Of a DNA stretch of 19,990 nucleotides, positions 14,724-19,990 are shown one piece after another. The stretch is from positions 1 through 19,990 of the forward strand of contig JBHHZI010000052.1 of NCBI GenBank assembly GCA_046757965.1, written 5' to 3'. The DNA comes from JBHHZI01 sp046757965. GTDB lineage: Bacteria; Acidobacteriota; Polarisedimenticolia; SMYD01. Within the stretch, counting starts at the first letter, position 1, and the number at the start of each line of letters is the position of its first letter. The notes under the pieces are model-generated. The model did not search any database. It was not told the DNA's origin and saw nothing but the letters and a program-made list of their open reading frames with translations. The position numbers and the translations under genes were made by a program.

Positions 14724-15116
14724 ATGCCCCCAGAGGCCGGAACATCACACGGGCTGTCGCGACGGGAGCGCCAGATCATGGATATCCTGCTGCGCCGTGG
14801 CGAGGCGAATGCGGCCGATGTGCGGGGAGAGCTCCCGGATCCGCCCAGCTACGACGCGGTGCGCACGACACTGCGTATTCTCACCGGCAAGGGTCACGCG
14901 GTGCGCCGCAGTGACGGCGTCCGCTTCCTCTACGCTCCTGCCGTCGACCTGGAGGCGGCCCGCGCCGATGCCCTCGGACATCTGGTCGACACCTTCTTCG
15001 AGGGATCGGCGGCCCGGGCGGCCATCGCTCTCCTGCATCGGTCGGATCTGGATCTGGAGGAGAACGATGTGGCCCGGCTCGAGGCCCGACTCCGGCAGGC
15101 GGAGAATCGTTCGTGA
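14724..15116 (+). CDS. BlaI/MecI/CopY-family transcriptional repressor
   Basis: A 130-residue protein, the usual length for the family. The N-terminal winged helix spans about 10-72: LSRRERQIMDILLRRGEAN, then VRGELPDPPSYDAVRTTLRI, a turn TGKGHAVRR and a wing GVRFLYAP. The C-terminal part (GHLVDTFFEGSAARAAIALL region, about 85-104) is the typical dimerisation helix pair. Members repress their own promoter and target genes and are usually relieved when a partner M56 membrane peptidase (BlaR1/MecR1) triggers their cleavage. No such peptidase is in this window. The ATG at 14724 has AGGAT 6 nt upstream; a longer frame from 14604 overlaps the upstream gene and would be read across the promoter, so I reject it. 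It starts about 70 nt downstream of a dyad-bearing promoter. Confidence 0.87.
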   Translation: MPPEAGTSHGLSRRERQIMDILLRRGEANAADVRGELPDPPSYDAVRTTLRILTGKGHAVRRSDGVRFLYAPAVDLEAARADALGHLVDTFFEGSAARAAIALLHRSDLDLEENDVARLEARLRQAENRS

Positions 15117-15196
15117 ACGGGTAACGCGCGGCGGTCCTCCCGCTGCGAAGACCATCCGGTCCGCTCCCGGCGGCCGAGAAGAGACCGGAGAGCGCG

Positions 15197-16252
15197 GTGC
15201 AACCCAGGATCATGACCTGGAGTCGTCTGGCGGGGATCGTGGCAGGAGGCGTTGCCTGCGGCCTGCTGGCCGGCAGCGGGGCAACGGCCGCGGTCCGGTC
15301 CCGGGACTGCGCCGCCGGTCTGGGCCACGGTCCCTTCGAGTTCCCGTCGCAGTCGCCCCTCCAGGGATTGCGGCCTTCCCTGCGACCCCGGAGTCCCGTC
15401 ACGGTGCCGCGCGGGCACTGGGACCTGCACGTGGACACCACCTGGGCGAATCTCTGGGCGGTCGACAAGGTGGCCGACCGCGCGGCGAGTGCCTTCTTCA
15501 TCGACGCGGAGACGTTGCAGGCCCACGCGCGACTCGCCTACGGCCTGACCCGCCGGGTCCAGATCGAGGGAGGCGTGGAGATGCGGTCGCATTTCGGCGG
15601 CATCGGCGACAGTGCCATCGAGACGTGGCATGATTTCTTCGGTCTGCCGCAGGCTGGCCGGGATCTCGCGGCGCGCGATCAGTTCATCTTCGATCTGACG
15701 CCCGCCGATGGCCGGGCGGCGGTGCGGCGGCACCCGGGCGATTCCGGGATTTTCAACCGATCCTTCGAACTGGCGCTGACACAGCGATTCACCTGCGGCA
15801 GCGGCCGGCTACCGCTGATGGCCTACACCGTCACCGCGCGGCTCGAGACCGACAACGACTTCGTGGGGGATGGCAACCCCATCGACCTGGGGGCGTCGGT
15901 CTCGTTCGCGCAGCATGCCGGACCCACGTCATACTACGCCACGCTCGGGTCCATCCGGTTCGGCGATGACGACCTGCGGGGATTGACGCTCGCGCGCTCC
16001 CAGTACATGGTCTCGGGGACGTTCGAGTGGCGCATCGTGCGCCGCCACTCGATCCTGGTGCAGTATCTCCTCACACAGGGACAGATCGACGGCTTCGGCC
16101 CGTTCTCCCGGCCCTCCCACGAGATCGTGCTGGGGTGGAAGGGGGAGATCGGGGCGGCGACCCAGGTCGAGGCCGCCTTCATCGAGAACATCGTCGAGCT
16201 GGACAACAGCCCGGACTTCGGTCTGCACGTCGGCCTGTCGCACCGTTTCTGA
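15197..16252 (+). CDS. DUF3187-family outer-membrane beta-barrel protein
   Basis: A 351-residue protein with a signal peptide (about 1-32, AGSGATAA), then SQSPLQGLRPSLRPRSP at 51-67 and the block GDSAIETWHDFFGLPQ, GRDLAARDQF at 137-163. These match the DUF3187 family, whose members begin with a QSP-L motif and share the WHDxFGLPxxGRD signature. The rest alternates hydrophobic and polar residues as barrel strands do, and the chain ends in Phe (GLSHRF), the usual BAM-recognised C-terminus. It is probably an outer-membrane protein; the family's role is not known. I keep the GTG start because GGAG lies 6 nt upstream; an ATG at 15212 would give a shorter signal peptide. It starts 80 nt after the repressor on the same strand, so it may be one of its targets. 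Confidence 0.83.
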   Translation: MQPRIMTWSRLAGIVAGGVACGLLAGSGATAAVRSRDCAAGLGHGPFEFPSQSPLQGLRPSLRPRSPVTVPRGHWDLHVDTTWANLWAVDKVADRAASAFFIDAETLQAHARLAYGLTRRVQIEGGVEMRSHFGGIGDSAIETWHDFFGLPQAGRDLAARDQFIFDLTPADGRAAVRRHPGDSGIFNRSFELALTQRFTCGSGRLPLMAYTVTARLETDNDFVGDGNPIDLGASVSFAQHAGPTSYYATLGSIRFGDDDLRGLTLARSQYMVSGTFEWRIVRRHSILVQYLLTQGQIDGFGPFSRPSHEIVLGWKGEIGAATQVEAAFIENIVELDNSPDFGLHVGLSHRF

Positions 16253-16321
16253 CCGGTCCCCGTTCGCCCGCATGCGATCGACGCGCGGGCCACGATTCTC
16301 GCGGCACCCTGGCCGGGTCAT

Positions 16322-16339
16322 GGCCGTGCCGCCACGGCC
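16322..16339 (+). terminator. GC-rich stem-loop after the DUF3187 gene
   Basis: The arms GGCCGTG and CACGGCC (7 perfect pairs) enclose a 4-nt loop (CCGC), 70 nt after the DUF3187 stop. No T-run follows, so it is not a classic intrinsic terminator; in GC-rich genomes such hairpins can end or stabilise transcripts. The function is inferred. Confidence 0.45.
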
Positions 16340-16353
16340 GCGCTGTCCTGGGC

Positions 16354-16383
16354 GGTCGGTCCGGGCCGGGCGCCGGACCGGCC
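16354..16383 (+). terminator. Second, longer stem-loop before the secreted hydrolase gene
   Basis: The arms GGTCGGTCCGG (16354-16364) and CCGGACCGGCC (16373-16383) form 11 pairs with one T-G wobble around an 8-nt loop. The inner 8 pairs are perfect. It sits 14 nt after the first hairpin and 20 nt before the next ATG, close to the expected ribosome-binding site. It has no T-run and is symmetric, so it could act on either strand, as a partial terminator, a processing or stability element, or a translation control. None of these is proven. Confidence 0.5.
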
Positions 16384-16403
16384 ATGGACGGCGGGGGCAC
16401 TTG

Positions 16404-17963
16404 ATGAGATCATCGCCGCATGGGGGACCGGTGACGAGGAACACCGGGGGCTGTCGAGCGGTTCGTTCCGGCGGTGCCCGTCGCCTGCGAGGTTGGGCGG
16501 GGTCCATCGTCCTCTCTGCCTGCCTGGTATCGCCCGGGCTGTCGGCCACGCCGGGTGAGGCGACCGGTCTGCGTGTGGTCTCCGTCGATCGCGACACCGG
16601 AGAGATGGCGCTGTCGTTCATGCCGGCCTGCGATGCCGTCGGGCACCACATCGAGTTCGGACCCCTTGCCGGTGTGGCGGCGGCCGATTACACGGGCCAG
16701 GTGTGCGGGGCCGGCACCAGCGGCTCGATCGCGTCGTTCCAGCCCGGCACCGGCTCGGTGTTCTTCATCGTCGTCGGCGATGACGACGCCGGTGTCGAAG
16801 GGTCTTATGGCCTGTCGTTGACGACCGGTCTCTTCGCGGAGCGTCCGGAGGATGTTAACGACCCGGCCTGTGCCTTCGTGCGTGATCTGGCCCGGACGTG
16901 CGATCTCCCCACCTCGCCTGGCCTGGATATCACGGCATTTCGCCCGCAGAGCGAGGCCTACGGCATGCCTCTGGCACGCCGGGCCGTGCCCGCGGTGATG
17001 GAGATCTCGCCGGGTGTCGGCATCCGGATCAACGGCGACGATGACGATGCCAGCGGGGTTGCCGACGGCATCGAGGTCGGTGTGGCCTGGGAGAATGATC
17101 TCGTCGAGATGACGCTGAGTGTCTCGCCGCCGGTGGTGTATGGAGTGGAGCCGGTGCTGGCACGCAGCGGCAACGCCATCCGTGTATGGCTCGATCCAGG
17201 CAAGAACGAACCGCTCCTGATCGATGCCGCCGAGGTGGCGCTGCCGTTCTCCGGGGTCACCCGGACCGTCTGGGTGGAGAATCCGGCCGGCGGCGTGGCA
17301 GATCTCGAGCTGATCTCCCGGGCCGTCTCGTCAGGCGCCGTCCTTGCGTCGTCGACCGTTCATCTGGTGCCGTTCGCCGGCACCGTGATCGTGCTCGGCG
17401 GTGAGGGACAGGTGCCCGCCGATCCGCCGCTGGAGCCGGGGAATCACGGCATGTTCTCCCTGGCCATCGAACTCCAGGACCTCGGCTACGATGTTCACAT
17501 GTATGACGAGGACGTCGTCTCTCCCGCGGGCACCGGGGCGGCATACGATGAGGTGGTGCGCGCCGTCATGGGCCGCGGGGTCACCGGGGTGGCGATCTTC
17601 GGCTACAGCCACGGAGGAGGGTCCACGAACGATCTGGCCGTCCGTCTGGACCAGGATCGTCTCGCCATCGGATCCTTCGCCATCGACTTCACCGCCTACG
17701 TGGACGGGATCGACAATGACTCGGACATCGATGTGGGCACCGAGACGGCGCTGCCCCCGGCGACGGCCTTTCACGCCAACTATTACGAGAACCCGGGGTG
17801 TGGATTCTTCCAGCTCTGCGGCGGACCGATCGCCGGCGCGGATCTCAACGTCAACGTCACCTCCACGCCATGGGGTGCCGCGTTGACTCACTTCACCATC
17901 GATGATGCCCCGATGGTCCTGCACGGTATCCGGGACGAGATCCTCGCGCGGGTGCCCCGATGA
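16404..17963 (+). CDS. Secreted protein with Fn3-like N-terminal module and alpha/beta-hydrolase-like C-terminus
   Basis: 519 residues from the ATG at 16404 (GGGGG 6 nt upstream); a GTG at 16431 is an alternative giving a shorter signal peptide. Basic N-terminus, then hydrophobic core WAGSIVLSACLVSPGLSA (31-48), probably cut after LSA. An Fn3-like module (about 50-145, ATGLRV, PACDAVGHHIEFGPL, VFFIVVG) resembles the end of the M36 peptidase. Next, an acidic loop NGDDDDASGVADG (210-222) and a beta-rich middle. The C-terminal third looks like an alpha/beta-hydrolase: strand VIVLGGEG (328-335), nucleophile elbow GYSHGG (S402) and a late H496 in THFTIDD; the acid could be D428 or D434. An esterase or lipase-like activity is plausible, the substrate unknown. 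The ATGA overlap with the next gene suggests translational coupling. Confidence 0.76.
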   Translation: MRSSPHGGPVTRNTGGCRAVRSGGARRLRGWAGSIVLSACLVSPGLSATPGEATGLRVVSVDRDTGEMALSFMPACDAVGHHIEFGPLAGVAAADYTGQVCGAGTSGSIASFQPGTGSVFFIVVGDDDAGVEGSYGLSLTTGLFAERPEDVNDPACAFVRDLARTCDLPTSPGLDITAFRPQSEAYGMPLARRAVPAVMEISPGVGIRINGDDDDASGVADGIEVGVAWENDLVEMTLSVSPPVVYGVEPVLARSGNAIRVWLDPGKNEPLLIDAAEVALPFSGVTRTVWVENPAGGVADLELISRAVSSGAVLASSTVHLVPFAGTVIVLGGEGQVPADPPLEPGNHGMFSLAIELQDLGYDVHMYDEDVVSPAGTGAAYDEVVRAVMGRGVTGVAIFGYSHGGGSTNDLAVRLDQDRLAIGSFAIDFTAYVDGIDNDSDIDVGTETALPPATAFHANYYENPGCGFFQLCGGPIAGADLNVNVTSTPWGAALTHFTIDDAPMVLHGIRDEILARVPR

Positions 17964-18862
17964 CCCGTCTGTGTCAAGTCCGGGAGGGAGCCTGTGGCCG
18001 GGGGCCGTGCCGAGGAACTGCCGGCGCGTGGATGCTGTCGGCATGGCTTGCGCTCCTGGCCGGTAGCCCGGCGGCATGGGCCGGCGACATCGAACCGGAG
18101 GTCCGGGTGCAGGCGGTCATCGCGTCCGCGGTCGATGCCGTCGTGTCGGCGGGTGGGTCCATCGAGACGCCGGCGGCCGTGGCGGCCCGGCGGGAACTGA
18201 TCGGCATGGCCGGCACCCGGGAAGAACTGCTGGCACAGCTCCTTCTTCATCTGTCGCGAGCGGAAGGCACCGAGGCGTCGATGAGCGGCGCCCTCCTTCT
18301 TCAATCACTCGACTTCACCGTCGAGGAGAAGATGGGTGTGGCCCGCGACCATCTCGATGCGGCGGATGCGCGACAGCACCGGGCGCTCTACGAGTTGCTC
18401 TCCACGGTCGATCGTCCGGAGGGCGGGACGCCGGACCTCGACGTCTACGCGCCTTTCCTCGCCTCGCGTGACCGATTCGCCCGCCAGCTCACCTCGTACA
18501 TGTACGCGGTGGATGCCCGGCAGGCTGTCCGGGTCGTGGGGCGCGTCGAGGGGAGCGCGACCGACGGTGGGGAAGATCTGGCCGGCTCCCTCGATCGTGT
18601 CGAGCATCTGACGCGGAAGCGGTCGCCCCAGGTGCCGTGGCCGGAGAGCGATGTGCGGGAAGGCCGGGAACATCTGTCCCGTCTCGCCGCCAGTCCTGAC
18701 TGGTGGGTGCGGCTCTATGCCGCCACGGTGGTGGGACGCTTCCCGGCCCTGTCCTCACCGGCGCTGCTGACCGCGCTCCGGGCGGACGACAGCAACCTGG
18801 TGCGCGCGGCCCTGGCGCCTCCGGGAAATGGCCCGGTCAGCTCGAGCGATCCCGTGCCGTGA
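17960..18862 (+). CDS. Exported protein with HEAT-like C-terminus, function unknown
   Basis: A 300-residue protein beginning at an ATG that overlaps the stop of the upstream hydrolase (ATGA, 17960-17963). This indicates translational coupling, so the two products are probably made together. The signal peptide is long but clear: basic start, hydrophobic MLSAWLALLAGSPAAWA and likely cleavage after A41 (AWA-GD). The mature part is mostly helical with no transmembrane segment. The C-terminal helices (LAASPDWWVRLYAATVVGRF, then PALLTALRADDSNLVRAAL) resemble HEAT repeats, which bind proteins. I recognise no enzyme motif. It may be a partner or chaperone for the hydrolase, by neighbourhood only. Its last 26 nt overlap the convergent thioredoxin-fusion gene. 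Confidence 0.65.
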   Translation: MTRLCQVREGACGRGPCRGTAGAWMLSAWLALLAGSPAAWAGDIEPEVRVQAVIASAVDAVVSAGGSIETPAAVAARRELIGMAGTREELLAQLLLHLSRAEGTEASMSGALLLQSLDFTVEEKMGVARDHLDAADARQHRALYELLSTVDRPEGGTPDLDVYAPFLASRDRFARQLTSYMYAVDARQAVRVVGRVEGSATDGGEDLAGSLDRVEHLTRKRSPQVPWPESDVREGREHLSRLAASPDWWVRLYAATVVGRFPALSSPALLTALRADDSNLVRAALAPPGNGPVSSSDPVP

Positions 18863-19990
18863 CCCGTGTCAGGATCTCGTTCAGCTCCGTCTCACCGGCG
18901 TGGATGACGCCGATGCGGCGCCAGATGAGCCGGCCTTTGGCATCGAAGAGGAACGATGCCGGCAGCGAACGCAGGCCGAAGATGCGAGAGGCACGGTCGT
19001 CCGGATCCAGGAGGATGCGATACGGTGTCCGCTCGCGGGCGAGAAATTCGTCCACACGCTTGCGGTTGCTCGCGACATCCACGTTGATGCCCACGATGGC
19101 GAGTCCGCCCGGCGCGAACCGTTCGTGAAGAGACGCCAGGTCGCCCATCTCCTCCCGGCAGGGGGCACACCAGGTGGCCCAGACGTTGACGAGCACCGGC
19201 TGCCCGCGCAGGTCGGCCAGCGCGAGCTGCTCGCCGTCGAGTGTCGTCGCAACGTAGCGTGGAGCCGGGGAGTCGGGTGAGCCGCTCCAGGGTCCGGGAC
19301 CGGCAGCACCATTTTCAGCAGGGCCCTCGTCAACGGCGTGCCGCGCAGCCGGCGAGGTCTCCGGACCGGGTCCGTGCAGGTCATCCAGGGGAAGGGTGGA
19401 GAATGCGATGCGTGTGACGTCCCGGCCGGACCGCCCGGTGGTGTCGCGGATCACGTCGGTCCAGGCCGCGATCAGGCGGTCCGCCTCGAGCGCCAGGCGC
19501 GGAAAGCCGCTGGCCCGTGATGGCGACACCTGCGCGATCTCGACCGCAGGTCCGGCGGTGGGCTCCGCACCCGGCGCCGCCTGAACCCGCCGCGCCCGCA
19601 GCGCGGCTCCGGGTGCCGGCCCGTCCGGGGTGGCCTCGATCCAGGCCACGATGGCATCACCCCCGGTGTCGATGCGAACCGACACCCGACCGATGGGACG
19701 GCCGTCATCGACGCGAACCGGGGGGCCGAAGTGCTCCCCCGAGTCGGTGGAGAAGGCGATATTGACGGCCGGCTCGTTGTGAGCCGCCGTGAACCAGGCC
19801 ACCGCCACCCGGCTGGGGTCACCGGCTCCGGCGGCAACGGCGGGTCCATTGACCGGACAGCCCGGCACCCTCCAGCCGTCGGCATGGACGGGGACGGGGG
19901 CACACCAGCCGTCCGCTGTGGCCCGGATGACGGAGATGTCCCGGATCTCGGTGGCGGAGCGATCCCGGTAGGCGACGAGCGGGCCGGGGG
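18837..19990 (-). CDS. Sialidase-like (BNR) propeller fused to TlpA/ResA-type thioredoxin domain; N-terminus beyond right edge
   Basis: The frame is open from the window's right edge to a TGA at 18837-18839, giving 383 visible residues; the start lies outside. A GTG at 19866-19868 is internal, because the sequence before it (YRDRS, EIRDISV, PVHADGW) continues the same repeat pattern. The first about 200 residues are beta-propeller-like with an Asp-box-like FSTDSGEHFG, AVAWFTA and VAWIEA strands and AAWTDV. A Pro/Gly/Glu-rich linker follows, then a thioredoxin fold: TTLDGEQLALADLRGQP, NVWATWCAPC (WCAPC coded at 19158-19172), a Glu and VGINVDV. This is the TlpA/ResA/AhpC-TSA class, a membrane-side thiol-disulphide reductase. 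Exported location is likely but the signal is not in view. Fusion of the two halves is odd; the active-site pair is intact. Confidence 0.82.
   Translation of the reverse strand, partial: PGPLVAYRDRSATEIRDISVIRATADGWCAPVPVHADGWRVPGCPVNGPAVAAGAGDPSRVAVAWFTAAHNEPAVNIAFSTDSGEHFGPPVRVDDGRPIGRVSVRIDTGGDAIVAWIEATPDGPAPGAALRARRVQAAPGAEPTAGPAVEIAQVSPSRASGFPRLALEADRLIAAWTDVIRDTTGRSGRDVTRIAFSTLPLDDLHGPGPETSPAARHAVDEGPAENGAAGPGPWSGSPDSPAPRYVATTLDGEQLALADLRGQPVLVNVWATWCAPCREEMGDLASLHERFAPGGLAIVGINVDVASNRKRVDEFLARERTPYRILLDPDDRASRIFGLRSLPASFLFDAKGRLIWRRIGVIHAGETELNEILTRVTARDRSS

Noticed and set aside
15108..15119. Inverted repeat CGTTC-GT-GAACG at the end of the BlaI-type gene
   Set aside because: It overlaps the stop codon, has short arms and no T-run, does not match the candidate operator, and may be chance in GC-rich DNA.
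16518..16523. A lipobox-like LSAC in the secreted hydrolase
   Set aside because: The hydrophobic run before the Cys is too short, and the stretch continues to a better signal-peptidase I site (LSA-TP); lipoprotein status is possible but not supported.
1..19990. RNA genes, insertion sequences, phage or CRISPR arrays
   Set aside because: I found no transposase or integrase motif, no tRNA-like cloverleaf, and no direct repeats other than those inside the M36 peptidase coding region.

Overview
The window is GC-rich, tightly packed bacterial DNA with ten complete protein genes and one partial gene at each edge. I see no RNA genes, insertion sequences, phage genes or CRISPR arrays. Several features resemble Acidobacteriota and related deep-branching, mostly uncultured soil or sediment lineages: a very large secreted M36 metallopeptidase with thrombospondin type 3 and MopE-type Cys/Asp repeats, a DUF3187 outer-membrane protein, a TMTC-like TPR membrane glycosyltransferase, and a conserved Fn3-like exported module. 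The lineage is inference; there is no marker gene here.

Layout. 1-1106 (minus): the N-terminal start of a GT39/ArnT-like glycosyltransferase and a polytopic membrane protein of unknown function. 1343-4159 (plus): an orphan hybrid sensor histidine kinase (CHASE-like, PAS-PAS-HisKA-HATPase-REC). 4197-10606 (minus): a His-rich inner-membrane putative metal-dependent hydrolase downstream of a 1929-residue secreted fungalysin-type peptidase. 10751-12058 (minus): a stand-alone PaaK-like CoA ligase, divergent from a plus-strand AhpD-like/CMD peroxidase-related gene (12135-12701), a TMTC-like GT-C/TPR protein (12752-14623), a BlaI/MecI-type repressor (14724-15116), a DUF3187 barrel (15197-16252), a secreted alpha/beta-hydrolase-like protein (16404-17963) and an exported HEAT-like protein (17960-18862) coupled to it by an ATGA overlap. 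18837-19990 (minus): the C-terminal part of an unusual sialidase-like (BNR) propeller fused to a TlpA/ResA thioredoxin domain; it runs off the right edge.

The main theme is the cell envelope and exported proteins. The best candidate for something undescribed is the plus-strand cluster 14724-18862. It starts with an orphan BlaI-type repressor that has its own sigma70-like promoter, with an inverted repeat lying over the -10. There is no BlaR1/MecR1 (M56) partner in the window. The repressor is followed by three exported or envelope proteins of unknown role, with two strong GC-rich stem-loops inside the cluster. That these genes form one functional unit is inference from order, strand and spacing.
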